NCBI GenBank assembly: GCA_905221605.1
Contig: CAJNDS010000069.1
Location: 62,001 to 126,000, forward strand
DNA from: Symbiodinium natans
Taxonomy: Eukaryota > Sar > Dinophyceae > Suessiales > Symbiodiniaceae
Direction of reading: 5' to 3'
DNA: 64,000 nucleotides
In this document: positions 32,454-44,247 of the stretch, one piece after another
Layout of the letters: each line of letters begins with the position of its first letter
Position numbering within the stretch: the stretch's first letter is position 1
The notes under the pieces: generated by a model
The model's input: only the letters and a program-made list of their open reading frames with translations
Databases searched by the model: none
What the model was told of the DNA's origin: nothing
Made by a program: the position numbers and the translations under genes

Positions 32454-35138
32454 GGCCCAGGCTTCGGGATTAGCAGGCTTCTGTGGGGCCCCCCTGGTAA
32501 GAAGCAATAGCAGACAAGGGCCACTACATCCTAGGCCCCTAACCGTAACAACCCTAAACCCTGAACTCTCAACCCTAAACCCTGTAAGCCACACCCGAAA
32601 TCGACATAGACTTAGCCTAAGAACGAAGAGAGCTCAAAGGGGAAACATCAAAGCATCAGGAAGCCTAGACTTTCTCAAGGGCGTTGGGCCGACAAACCCT
32701 GATTCATGGGAGTCTCCTGCGCTCCCTCAATCCTCAGCCCCAGGTTTTAGGGTTTAGGGTTTAAGGCTTAGGGTCTAGGGGGGTTTAGGGTTTAGGGCTT
32801 ACGGTTTAGGGCTTAGGGTTAGGGTGTTTAGGGAGTTTAGGGTTTAGGTTTAGGGTTCAGGGCCCAAACCCCTGAAGCCCTGATCATCAAAGCAAAAAGG
32901 AGCCCTCTAAGCTTGAGGTTTCTAAACCCTAAACCCTGAACCCTAAACTGGCCCTAAACCCTACATCCCAGCCGCCGACAGCGGTGCGCTGGAGATATCT
33001 TCGGCAGATTCGGCAGCTGTTCTCCGCGACTCCATCCGCCTGCAACTTGAGGGCTTTCGGGGAATGGAGCTACGACTTCGAGCTCTGAAGCTTAGGGTCT
33101 GGGGTTTAGGCTTTACAGGGTTTAGGGTTTAGGGTTTAGGGTTTAGAATTAGCCCTACAGCCTAAGGAGCCCACCAAGGTCGATAAGGGAACCCGGCCTC
33201 AGCGCTTCCATAGCGGCCGTGGGAGGGGGGTGGCCACGTGGGGCGGCTCTCACCTTAATGGTCCCCCTTTTGATCTGGATGTCTGCGGCGAGGGAGTTAG
33301 GGAATTCAGGGTTTTGGGGAGTCAGGGCTTTAGGGTTTAGGACTTAAGGGTTTTGAGTGTTTGGGGCTTTTGGGGGGTTTTGGGGCTTTGGGGGTTTTGG
33401 GGTTTTGGGGATGGAGGCGGAGGCCAGGGTCTTCCAAGCATGCAGGGTTGAAACAGGGCATCTTTATGTGTCCTTCCTTTTGTTCTTGGGGGGGGGGGGG
33501 GGGGGGGGAGGGGGACATTGGGATTGAGGGTCTTGGGATTGAGGGTGGGGGGTTTAAGGTGAATTGTTTAGGTGGTTTAGGATCTTGGGGCTCCATGTGT
33601 AGACCCAAGAGTAAACTAGCAATTCAAAGCGTGCCCTCTTTGGTGCAAAGAAGCTCCTAAGGGAACCTAAACCCTAAACAAAGGGAATAAGGGGCCTTCT
33701 CTGTGTCTTAGATGTAGAATACTTGTGCGCCGTGAAAACCATGAGTGCCAAGATTTGGCTTGTGACGTGCAATTCGGCGGGCGGAGTCTTTCAGAGGGCC
33801 CATGTTAACTCGCCATCGTCGTACATTCCTCCAAAAGCAAAAGGAAGAGATGTGATTGCTGGGATCACCCCCTGTTTGAAGGCTGATGTTCCTTGGAAAG
33901 GTTCACCCCTGTCCCCTCCTGCCACGGAATACAGATGCAGGGCCCTTCGCTCATCCAGTGCACGGACGAACTTCCTGCCCTCCTTGACAGGTTGGGCTCG
34001 GATGGGCTTGGGGCGATGCAGGGTTCGGGCTCGTGTAATCACCCCAGGGTCAGGGGTTAAACCCTGAACCCTAAACCCTAAACCCTGAACCCTAAACCCT
34101 AAATCCTACAACCTAAACCCTAAACCCAGGGTTTGGGGCTCAGGGTTTGGAAGACCCCGGTTTTGGGGTGGATTGAGGCTTGAGGGTGTGGGGTCTGGAC
34201 TTTGTCAGCTCTTCCTAGGACCCTGGGGGCTTAAAGTGCATGTAACCCTTTACACCGGAAACCCTAAAACGCAGGTCAGGGTTCGCCTGAGGACACTACT
34301 ACAACTGCGAGAGGTCAATCGCTGGTAATGTCCCTATTGAGCCACTAGGGGCGGGGGTGGGGGGGGGGGGGGGGGGTGGGAGTCACCAAAGACATACCAG
34401 GAAAACCCGAAGCTGTTTGTTAACAACCACAGGTCCGACCCTACGAAAATGCCTAACGCCACGCTGGCAGCCATGAACCCATGAAGAACGAAACCCTGAA
34501 CTATGCTCCCTTTAGAACCTTAATAAAACAAATATTTTGAATATCCTCTTGGGATTTATATGAACAAGCAAAATCCCCAAGGGTGATGTGGTGAATTACC
34601 GAACGCGGGCAAAGCTCTAAACCGTACGCTCTCAGCAAACCCTGCTGGCCCTGCTTGCAGAGCAACCCCCGCTACCAGGCGAAGGTAACTCGACCAACAA
34701 ATGGCGAAGCTCTGTTTCGGAAATCTCCAGGACAATCCAAGACCCTCGACATTCAAGCCTGAATCCGAGTCCCCCTAGATCTTAAGACCTGAACCCTGAA
34801 CCCTAAACCACTTCGTCTATAGAGTACTTAAATTGAGGGGGTTCATGGGGGGGGGAGGTACCTAGGGAGCCTTTGGGAGCCTCAGGGAAGCTTGGGGGGC
34901 CTTGGGGCGTAGTGGGGAGTATTCGGGAACCTTGGGTTACATACCCCCCTTGCACTCCCCTCCCTGAAGGAGCCAATATATTTAACGTGCCCCTTTCAAA
35001 ATCTTAAATCGCCTAGACCCTGAATGCCCCAAACCCCCAAAACCAAAACCCCAAACCCTAAACCCTAAGTCCTAAACCCTCAACCCTCAACTCCATATCC
35101 CAAAATCTCAACCCTGAATGCAAAAGGCACCAAGATGA
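32454..35138. other. Mosaic, no gene recognised
   Basis: Telomeric blocks lie at 32551-32590, 32744-32865 (with an inversion to CCCAAAC at its end), 32918-32970, 33117-33148 and 34060-34130. G tracts lie at 33488-33508 and 34359-34376. The plus frame 33723-34067 (114 codons) and minus frame 33791-34042 overlap in a unique stretch, and I could not assign either. Confidence 0.45.
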
Positions 35139-35244
35139 ACCCTAAACCCTAACCCCTAACCCCTAACCCCTAAGCTCTAAACCCTAAACCCTAAACCCTA
35201 AACCCTAAACCCTAAACCCTAAACCCTAAACCCTAAACCCTAAA
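35139..35244 (-). repeat. Interstitial telomeric block (CCCTAAA)n
   Basis: Three CCCCTAA units, then about twelve canonical heptamers. Confidence 0.95.
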
Positions 35245-35352
35245 GAGCCCTAATGAATGGAGGCCCGAGCTTCCACTCGAGGCCCCAGCGACCTCATCGT
35301 CCTCTTCAGCGGGCCGTAGCTGTCTGGCTCTTCCGACACGAACCTCGCTTCG

Positions 35353-35563
35353 GTTTAGGGTTTAGGGTTTAGGGTTTAGGGTTTAGGGTTCAGGGTTCAG
35401 GGTTTAGGGTTTAGGGTTTAGGGCTTAGGGTTTAGGGTTTAGGGTTTAGGGTTTTTAGGGTTTAGGGTCTTTAGGGTTTTTAGGGTGTTTAGGGTTTTTA
35501 GGGTTTATAGGGTTTTTAGGATTTATAGGGTTTAGGGTTTATAGGGTTTAAGGTCTAGGGTTA
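35353..35563 (+). repeat. Telomeric block passing into TTTTTAGGG and TTTATAGGG units
   Basis: About 14 heptamers with TTCAGGG and CTTAGGG variants, then a right half of longer units with extra T or TA. It lies 108 bp from the oppositely oriented block ending at 35244. Confidence 0.9.
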
Positions 35564-36791
35564 CCGGGCCTTTGCAGGTTTTTGGAGCTTTGGGTTTTAG
35601 GGGTTAGGATTTTGGGGTGGTTTCGGGTTGAGAGGTTATGATATGCTTAAGGTTTATAAAGAGCAACTAGAAAGCTTCAAGAGACATGCTGTGTAAAGCA
35701 TGCCGCGTGCAGTATGGAAAGACTGCCAGGACACCCGCAAGCCCAAAAGGAAACACATCATTGCAAGCTTTCGCAGTCCCAGCTGCGTAGCCCTGGAGCC
35801 ATATCTCACACTATAGTAATTGTTTAGGGTTCAGGGTAACCATTTCACGACAAGGGTCCCCTGTTGGGGGTTGGTTACTATAAGGGCACCTGGGCAACAA
35901 AGACAAGGTCGGCCTCTCGCCGCACTCACAGGAAGGATGGCAGTGCCGACTGTAAACTCATTGGTTGTGGTACGGATCATCAGGGATCGTCTTGCACAGA
36001 CCTTAAAACAAGCAGAACAATGCCTAGAAATACCTTAGAAGATGAATAAATCCCCTAAAAGAGTCTGCGCATACTTCTTGTACACATATCCACACACCCA
36101 AACATACAAAGAAGATACGTGCCCAACATTGGGGAGCCCCATATATTGCGGGACCCAGGTGTTTCGTGACCTGCAATGGGCCCACACGTTTGGTTGCCCC
36201 CTTCAAGGGTTTAGGGGTTATATTTAGGGCTTACAGGGCTTTCAGCCTTCGCCGGGCGGCGCGACGTGTCCGCGGGACTGCGTTGAAGCCGTTGCCGCAT
36301 CGCATAGCAGTGCGGAGTCCTGTAGGAGCCCGATGCCTACCAGCGAGCTTGGGGCTCAGGGGTTCAGGGCTTACATGGGCCCTTTGTTCTCTATTTAGGG
36401 TTACCAAGTAGGAAGAACAGAGGTTTGGGGCCAGCGAAACCTGAAATCAACACCCTGCTTGGCGGACCGTGGTTGATTACATATCCGGTAAAGGGTGGGT
36501 CCTGAAAACCCTACTCTGAAAGACCCCATGAACCTTCAAGAACGGAATGCATTGACATGGGCATTTCCCCAAATACCGCTTTCCCCCCCCCCCCCCCGCC
36601 CCATAAAAAAAAGGCGCGAGAGAAAGAGAGAGAGAGAGAGAGAGAGCTTGTCATATGAATCCCCAAGCTGGGCTTCGGGCGCCACCCCCCCCCCCTCAAA
36701 TCCTTGGCACTCAATGCGTCCACGAGGTCAACATCAATGACCATGTTGTACACCTCAGGCAACCTCGGTTCTGTCGAGGTTACCCGAAACG
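35564..36791. other. Unique sequence, no gene recognised
   Basis: About 1.2 kb with little telomeric repeat. It holds a partial family E-like motif (GGGGGTTGGTTACTATAAGG near 35872), a C15 tract (36583-36597), a short (GA)n at 36622-36645 and overlapping short frames. Confidence 0.45.
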
Positions 36792-36928
36792 GTTTAGGGT
36801 TTAGGGTTTAGGGTTTAGGGTTTAGGGTTTAGGGTTTAGGGTTTAGGGTTTAGGGTTTAGGGTTTAGGGTTTAGGGTTTAGGGTTTAGGGTTTAGGGTTT
36901 TAACCCTAAACCTTAACCCCAAACCCCC
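36792..36928. repeat. Head-to-head telomeric block: (TTTAGGG)15 then CCCTAAA-type
   Basis: 36792-36901 is about 15 perfect TTTAGGG units. It switches at 36902 to CCCTAAACCTTAACCCC-type units on the same strand. The G-strand-then-C-strand order is that of two telomere ends joined. Confidence 0.9.
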
Positions 36929-38251
36929 GGGATTTAAGGTTTTGGGGTCTTGGAGATTATAAGGGTTTATGGGTTTTGGGTTCACGCTCAGTGGCCTCAC
37001 GCCCTAAACCCCTATGTAACCAAGAAATTAGGGTTTAGGGTTTAGGGTTGAGCACCCCGGTAGTTGCAAACTCCTCCGCGGCAAAGCTGCCGAAGACAGC
37101 AGCTTTTGTCCTCCCTTGCTGACGTCAACCTCTGACGCAGCCTCACTTAATCTCACTTACTAGTACTACAGGCTAACCCCCTAAACCCTAAACCCTAAAC
37201 CGTAAAGCCTTCTCGTAGGTCCAGACATTTCTGATTGAGGAGCTTCCGGTCCCTGGGGGGGGGGGGGGGGGAGGTGGGGTTGCACTATGAAGCGAACAGT
37301 AAAGCTCCAAACCTAAACCTTCAACCAAAGCCCGAAGCCAATTAAGCCTAAACTCTAAACCCTAAACCCTAAACCTCAAAACATAAACTCTAAACCCTAG
37401 ACCCTTAACCCCAAACCCTAACCCAAAACTTTAGACCCCAAACCCTAAACCGAAACCCAACAAGACCCTACGCTTCGCCTAACACCTGATTCCCTGCAAG
37501 GACCGGCAAGAACACGATATTCAAAGTTCCCCAGTAAGCCGGGAATGAAAAAAAAAGGCTTCGGAGATTTGGGTTCAGGGTTTAAGGCTTAGTGTTTAAG
37601 CTTTAGGGTTTAAGGTTCAAGAGGTTCATAGGGGGAGAAGTTACCATTGCGACCGGCGCATTGTGCGATACGCAGTCGTGTCAAAAGAAGTTTAGGGTCT
37701 GGGGTTGAGGGGCTTGCCGACCAGGTTTAGGGCTTAGGGTCTAGGGTTTAGGGTTTAGGGTTCAGGGTGACTGAATAGTGAAACTGCCAAGAGATCAATT
37801 TGTGGCCCTTCTTGAATGCTGGCAGGGCACGTGGAACTACCTGCAACAGGCTTGGTTCAGGAGGTTTAGAGTTTGGGGGTGTAGGGGTTTGGGGTTGGGG
37901 AGTGAGGTTTCGAGTGCGAAATTCAAGGCACGGACTTGGGAGAGAGTTGTATCAGGAACTCGGGCAAAAAAGAACTAATTACTCCACTGGGCAGTAAGCG
38001 GTCTGACACGCGGCTCCAATGCGAACAGGCGCTAAACTACCCCCAAAATAGCACCCTAAACCCTAAACCCTATAAGTAAACCGTAAACCGTAAACCCTAA
38101 ACCCTAAACCCTGAAACCTAAACCTAAACCCTATAAAGCCTAAACCCTAACAAACCAGCCGGCAGTTGGGCATCTTTCAACTCGGTGCTACTGGCCTCGG
38201 CCGCGGCACAGTAAAGCCTGGGGTCAGGATCACGGGGCCGCGTGCCCGTAG
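36929..38251. other. Mosaic, no gene recognised
   Basis: Small telomeric blocks at 37029-37050, 37178-37202, a decayed array at 37340-37450, 37726-37770 and 38052-38125. A G17 tract lies at 37255-37271. Confidence 0.5.
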
Positions 38252-38390
38252 TAGGGTTTAGGGTTTAGGGTTTTTTGGGTTTAGGGTTTTTTGGGTTTAG
38301 GGTTTTTTGGGTTTAGGGTTTTTTGGGTTTAGGGTTTTTTGGGTTTAGGGTTTAGGGTTTCGGGTTTAGGGTAGAGGGTTTAGGGTTTAG
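38252..38390 (+). repeat. Compound minisatellite TTTAGGG + TTTTTTGGG
   Basis: Five copies of a 16-bp unit made of one canonical heptamer and TTTTTTGGG, flanked on both sides by plain TTTAGGG heptamers. The composite unit was amplified as a whole. Confidence 0.95.
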
Positions 38391-38524
38391 CAGCCTGAGT
38401 CTTGAAAGCCACACACCTTAAGCCCGACAGAAAAAACACACACACACACACACACAATGCAGCCTCAGGGCCATATAGAAAGCCCCAAGAGCCTTAACCC
38501 TTTAACTTCCAACGCTCTGACATG

Positions 38525-38652
38525 GAGGTTTCCGAAAAATCGGGGTGCCCATTTTGGGGGGTCCCTTCCCTTTTTGGGGGGTCCCTTGCCTTTAAGGGGA
38601 TTCTATTCTATTTGGGGGCTTCAAAGGGTGCCCAAAATTTTGGGAAACCCCC
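38525..38652. mobile_element. Large family C-like element
   Basis: The left GGTTTCCGAAAAATCGGGGT is mirrored by CCCAAAATTTTGGGAAACCC. TTTTTGGGGGGTCCCTT is duplicated inside. 128 bp, ending 20 bp before the 81-base G tract. Confidence 0.6.
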
Positions 38653-38672
38653 GCATTGGCATTCTCTAACAT

Positions 38673-38753
<81 letters not shown>
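38673..38753 (+). repeat. Poly-G tract, 81 bases
   Basis: The longest homopolymer in the window. Flanks are CTCTAACAT on the left and CACCCCG on the right. True length is uncertain because such tracts are hard to sequence. Confidence 0.85.
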
Positions 38754-38756
<3 letters not shown>

Positions 38757-39811
38757 CCCGCTACGTGCACCCCCAAACTTTGAGTTCTTATGCTCGGAGC
38801 ACCAAAACAGGTACAGCTAGTTATACACTCTAACTCACAAATCCTAAACCCTCTACAGCCTACAAGCCGTCTGAACTCGTCGAAACCACATAAGCCTTCC
38901 AACCTGCAACCCTGAACCCTGACTACGTATTGCTTTCCGGAATCTCGCCCATGATTCTGAAGCCTAAACCCTAAACCCTAAACCCTGAGCCCTAAAAGCC
39001 TCAACCCTACACCCTATAAGGTCCCAGGAACGCCATGAGCCGACAGGTGGTGAAGCGCCCGGAAGGCCTCCAACTGGCCTAAAGGCCTCAGTCTCAAGTT
39101 TGCGACCCTGCCCTAAACCCTAAACCCTAAACCCTAAACCCTAAACCCTAAACCCTATGAACCTAAACCCCAAACCCTGAACCCGAAAGGAGTTTGGGAT
39201 GTTTGGGATTTAGGGTTGCGGGGTTGGGACTCTGGGCTTTGGGGCTTCCGGGTTTACATGTTGAAGAGGGTGTTGGCAGGCTTTTCGGGCTTCAGGGTTC
39301 AGGGTTCCCTGGCGTTTGAGCCGAAAGGGTTGAGGGTTCAGGGTTCAGGGTTTAGGGCCAGGGCTATGGGTTTAGGAGCTGTAGGGGGGTGATCTAGGCT
39401 TCTGGCTGTGGTTTGAAGAGCTCTTCGGTGCGCATTGGAAGCTTTGTCGCGGGCAAACAGAAGCTTGCAAGTGCTGGAGTGACAGACGGCTTGAACTAGG
39501 GTGTGCATTTCTCTTCACCCGAAGACAAAAGCTCGCAAAGCTAAAACTTCAAACCCCGAACTTCAAGAGACCTGCAGCCTCGAATCGCCGTAAACCCAAA
39601 ATAAACCCCAAACCCAAAAAACACTAAACACTGAAACCTAAACTTGGGCCCGAAACCCTAAACCCTAAACCCTAAACCCTAAACCCTAAACCCTAAACCC
39701 TAAACCCTAAACCCCTGTCCCCAGCCTGCGCTCAAGCTTCCAGGTGTCTGCTCCAGAGAGGCCACAGAGCCGGAGCTGAAGCTGAGATGCCAGGTCGTCG
39801 ACTGAAGGGAG
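38754..39811. other. Mosaic, no gene recognised
   Basis: CCCTAAA blocks at 38957-38990, 39113-39160 and 39650-39714 (nine perfect units), with unique stretches of 200-400 bp between. Confidence 0.5.
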
Positions 39812-39934
39812 GGTTTAGGGTTTAGGGTTTAGGATTTAGGGTTTGGGGTTTAGGGTTTGGGGTTTAGGGTTTGGGGTTTGGGGTTTGGGGTTTCGGGTTT
39901 AGGGTTTAGGGTTTAGGGTTTAGGGTTTAGGGTT
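39812..39934 (+). repeat. Telomeric block alternating TTTAGGG and TTTGGGG
   Basis: About 17 units in which the A-to-G variant TTTGGGG alternates with the canonical unit, returning to plain TTTAGGG at the right. Confidence 0.9.
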
Positions 39935-41261
39935 GGGGGGCACGGCTTGATGTCTACCCTGTAGACCCCTAGCTAAAGCCTCGACTACAGACACCAACCT
40001 TACCTGACCTCTAAGCTCTAAACCCTGGGAGCGAAACCCTAAACCCTAAACCGTAAACCCTAAACTCTAAACCCTAAACCCTAATCCCATGGTGTCTATG
40101 GGGCAAGTCTAGGGCTTCATGAGCAGGAGGGCCAGAGGTTCCTTGGTTGCTAGGGTTTAGAGTTTAGGGTTTAGGGTTTGGGGTTTAGGGCTTAGGGTTT
40201 CAGATCCTGAGGCTTCGGTCCCCCTTTCCCACCAACAGGGTTTCGGGTTTAGCGCGTTTGGGGATTGGGGCTTCAGGGTTTGGGGTTCCAGTGTTTCGGG
40301 TGGACGGGCGGAGAGTGCCATGAAATATGTGGGCAATTATCTAAGCTATGGGCCGCCTTTCAAGTCCCTCTTTGGTCCGGTAAGAGCCTGGGCCTCCATA
40401 GTTCGGATGCCCGACAGAGGACCAGCACTTAGCGAACTGGCTCCAGCTGCGCATGTAACTTAAAGCCTTGCAGGTGTACGTAAACCCTAAACCCTAAACC
40501 CTAAACCCTAAACCCTAAACTCTAAACCCTAAACCACGTGTGTAGCCCGTTGTGGGACCCTCTGTGGGCTTCGACCTACGTGCTTGCGGGGTTTAGGGTT
40601 TTAGGAATTACTGGCAGAAAGGCTCATGACAACAGCCTCTGCCGAACATCTTTACATGCTTCAGCTCTGTTCCGGCCTGCACTCAGATCTCATGGTCACG
40701 TGACAGGAGGCACAGTGCTCAGATTGCTTTGGGTGCGGTTTGGTGTTGCCGGCACAGTACTCAAATTGATTTGGGTGTGGTTTTCAAGTTAATCAGGAAC
40801 ACTACAACGAGTAGCAATTGCATCCATTCAAGAGAACAAGCCCGAAACCCTACACCCTACCTAAAGGCTGCTAGTGTAGTACCTTCTGGTGTCGTATACT
40901 ACAACCCCTGAAGCAAAACCCAAAAAAGGAGCCACCATGGAGCCCCCAAAACCGAATGCCCCCAAAATTCTCCCCGCGAACCTTCGTAGCCCACAATCAG
41001 GAGCGCCACAGCGCGGGCCTGCGTCAGGGCTCAGGAGCAGGCGGGTGAAAAACATGTGTTCGGTGGGTTGGCGTTTGGATGAGGAGGTTCAGGGACTTTA
41101 AATTAAGGGCTAAGGGCTATAGGGTTTAGTGGAGGGCTGCCCTTGCCCTAGGTTTGAGCGGGCATGTAAGGTTTGGGGTTTGGGCGTTCAGGGTATGTTC
41201 CAATGCGGGCCAAGCATAAAAACTCCCATTGCGTGGCACTTCCTACGGCCTCAAGGGTGCT
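39935..41261. other. Mosaic, no gene recognised
   Basis: CCCTAAA at 40036-40085 and 40480-40535, degenerate TTTAGGG at 40149-40200. About 550 bp of unique sequence (40540-41090) carries short overlapping frames only. Confidence 0.45.
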
Positions 41262-41350
41262 GGGTTTAGGGTTTAGGGTTTAGGGTTTGGGGTTTGGGGT
41301 TTGGGGTTTGGGGTTTGGGGTTTGGGGTTTGGGGTTTGGGGTTTGGGGTT
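41262..41350 (+). repeat. Telomeric block converted to (TTTGGGG)n
   Basis: Three TTTAGGG units followed by nine tandem TTTGGGG units with almost no exceptions. Confidence 0.95.
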
Positions 41351-42328
41351 TCGCGTGAACAATGTCCCTAAACCCATTTCTTCAACCAAACCCCTGCAAG
41401 GACAGGCCGCATTGGGGTGAGGTGATCCGCCAGCCTCATCAATCTGCTCGGTCACCCCGAGCACATCCAGGAGCTCCTACTGACGGGTTAAGGGTGGCCC
41501 TAAACCCTGAACCCTTAAACCCCTAAAACCCTGAGCCCTAAACCCTAAAACTCTAAAACCCTAAACCTAAAACCCTAAACCTTAGATTTTGAGGTTTAGA
41601 GCGGCCGACAGGCCCCCAGTTGGCGGACCATGCAACAGGACCATGCCACAGGCCGAGCCCTCACAATGCCTGTCCAAGTTTAAGAAACCCGAACATACCT
41701 CGCTATGGTCTAGGGTTGAGGGTTCAGGGTTTAGGGTACCCGAAAATACGCCTCGAAGGTTTAGGGTTTAGGGTTTCGGGTTTAGGGTTGAGGGTTTAGA
41801 GTTCAGGGGTGGGCAAATATGTTGCTACGGCTGTCCTGGCATAACTGGCCTTCCATGCTGGGTCCCGGGGCGCGCCGGTGCTTTGTGCATGTCTTTGTTG
41901 GGTGAGCCGCTTGAGTTAGGTCAGGGTTTATGGATGTGACCCTAAATCACCCTAAACCCTAAGGAGCTTTAGGGTTTTAGTGGTTTAGGGGCTCAGGGCT
42001 TGGGGATGTAGTGTGCTGGTGCCCTTTTGCGGTGTGCGACTTAAGCCGAAAGTGCCTGTCACGTGAAAAAGCCGAAAAACCCTAAACTCACAACATTGAG
42101 CTGTTCATAGCTGTTCAGAACTAAACCCTAAACCCTAAATCCCATACCCCAGCATGCTTAGGTTTTTCGGGTTGAGTTCAAGGCTCGGGGGCGGAACATG
42201 AAGAGAACCCATAACTTCCTGACTTCTGGATCCCCAGCTTGAAGACGGGCGCAAAGGCCCTGCCAGACTCGGACAGAACAGGGAGCCTAGTGGCTTCATG
42301 GGTTGAAGAGAAACTCACCGACTCCCCT
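41351..42328. other. Mosaic, no gene recognised
   Basis: Degenerate CCCTAAAA at 41500-41585, degenerate TTTAGGG at 41715-41815, and short unique pieces. Confidence 0.45.
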
Positions 42329-42400
42329 CATGGGTTCTCCTACTCCCACTCCATAATTAAGGCTTTTTAGGGATAATGAAGCGTAGTAGGGGCACCCATG
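42329..42400. mobile_element. MITE-like foldback, family I copy 2
   Basis: The left CATGGGTTCTCCTACTCCCA is mirrored by GCGTAGTAGGGGCACCCATG. 72 bp, a short relative of the copy at 21674. Confidence 0.6.
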
Positions 42401-42519
42401 GCCCCCTAGAAACAGGAGAAGAACAGAGGCAACCGCTCATTACAGGCGGGCCGTCTCCCTTTAAGCGCCCCACGCCCTAAACTCCCGAAGTTGCAGGAAG
42501 TCTCAACTCCAAACGCCTA

Positions 42520-42575
42520 AAGGGTTTAGGGTTTAATTAGGGTTTAATTAGGGTTTAATTAGGGTTTAATTGGGG
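42520..42575 (+). repeat. 11-mer array (GGGTTTAATTA)n
   Basis: Four tandem 11-bp units that look like TTTAGGG with an ATTA insertion, adjoining two canonical heptamers. Confidence 0.9.
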
Positions 42576-44042
42576 AGGCCCTAAACCACAAAAGCTTCTA
42601 GTGAACTGGCCCTAGGCACGCATCCAAGCTGTCGCAGACTGGCCCTCATGACCCTCAAGAACTCCACAGCCCTACATCCACCCAAAGCCACCCGCATTAA
42701 AATAATCAATGGGTTTAGGGCTTAGGGTTCAGGGTCTAAGGCTTGCGGTTGCAATCTGTGAAAGACATCCGTCCAAAAAGAGGCAGAACACAACTTGAAC
42801 TTCAGCTACACATTGGCTAGGCTAGGTGGGGCTGAACCACCCACAGCCCTCAGCCCCCAACATTCTGAACGCTTGCCAGATTTATAGCACACCAAATTCT
42901 ACAAAAAAACAAACCAACTGTCTAAGAGCCGTATACCTTAAATCCTAAGCCCTAAACCCTATCCCCTAAACCCCAGGCTCTAAACCCAAAAACCCCAAAA
43001 ATCTTCAGACGCCCTTCGAAACGCAGTTCAACCTGGGGCTCGCGACCACAACGGGATCGCGCGGCACGACCCCGGGCTTCACAGCTGCATAGCTCTCGTA
43101 TCCCCTTAGTTTCTAAGGTCCTTAAGTGAGGGGGGGGTTCTGCAGTAAACCCTAAACCCTAAACTCTAAACGGCGGAATCTAGGGGTTGAGTCAACCTTA
43201 GAGAAGCTGAGGGAGCCTCAGGGAGCAGGAAATATGAGACGTAAACGCTGGGTTTAGGGCGGAGGGTTTAGGGCTTAGGGCTTAGGGTTTAGGAACCCTG
43301 AATTTATTGCTCAGGGTTTAAGGTTAACCCTGAACCCTATACACCCCTTGGACCCCCTCTGCAACCTGGGGAGGACGTTTCTCATTTAGGGGTCTACGTA
43401 CAGGGGATGCACGGGTAGTAGAAGCATCAAATGACGACGTGAGGGATATGAGGAGAAAGCACAATTGTTGCAAAACAAACCTTCTTCAACAACTCAGAAA
43501 ACAAGTTTAAACTTGATGCTGCCTATAAAGTAAGGAAACCCAAAATAGTTGAAAATTCAACTCTTGGCTAGGAAAGAACAAAAGGACACCAGTTTTAATG
43601 CACGCAGTCACAAGAAGAAGGGACCTCCTATTCTCAGTCACCAAAACCAACCGAAAATCACCCTACCTCATATTGAGGGGAGGTTACCTACCTGACTTGG
43701 TCCTAGGCTCAGCATGCAGAAAGCATGCTAGCACAGTTGGCTTCGGCCTGGACCCCACAAGGTGTTCGGAAATGAGTTTTGGGCTTTCGCATTTCGGGAG
43801 GAGAAAGTGCCTACGCTGCAGACGCGGAGCCTTCCACCTCCCAACCCCTCCAACCGCCCCTAAACCCCAAGGCCTACACCCTAAACCCTTCAACCCTTCA
43901 ACCCTTAAACCCTTAAAGCCTGAAACTCTTAAACCCTTAAACCCTTAAACCCTTAAACCCTCAATCCTAAGCTCCCTCATCCTGTTTTGGGGCCGCGCTC
44001 ATCGGCTCCGAACCGGCTGTCTTGCCAACTGGACCGGGATAT
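42576..44042. other. Mostly unique, no gene recognised
   Basis: Small telomeric blocks at 43140-43172 and 43248-43290, and an 8-mer CCCTTAAA array at 43885-43965. A 116-codon plus frame at 43598-43948 ends inside that array and is opposed by a 69-codon minus frame. Confidence 0.45.
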
Positions 44043-44136
44043 GGGGGGTTTCCGAAGGTCGGGGTACCCTTTTAGGGGGTTCCTTTAGTAAGGATTATAC
44101 ACTATTTTGAAGAGTACCCCTATTGGGAGAAATGCC
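44043..44136. mobile_element. Partial family C element
   Basis: The left end GGGGGGTTTCCGAAGGTCGG matches family C, as does the interior ACTATTTTGAAGAGTACCCC. The right end is not clear. Confidence 0.5.
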
Positions 44137-44140
44137 CATG

Positions 44141-44247
44141 TACGGTCGCTTCTCAAAATTATGGTCCCTTTTTGGGGACCCTCAACAAAGGGGGCCACCT
44201 TACAGTAGTAAACCAAAAGGGGACCATACTTTAGAGAACTGACCGTA
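44141..44247. mobile_element. MITE-like foldback, family D copy 2
   Basis: The left TACGGTCGCTTCTCAAAATT is mirrored by CATACTTTAGAGAACTGACC followed by GTA. The second tier GGTCCCTTTTTGG is mirrored by CCAAAAGGGGACC. It starts 4 bp after the partial family C element. Confidence 0.8.

Noticed and set aside
33723-34067. 114-codon plus-strand gene
   Set aside because: An 83-codon minus-strand frame covers most of it, the C-terminal part runs into telomere-derived sequence, and no motif is recognisable.
38522-38902. Glycine-rich or proline-rich proteins
   Set aside because: They are translations of the 81-base G tract on either strand.
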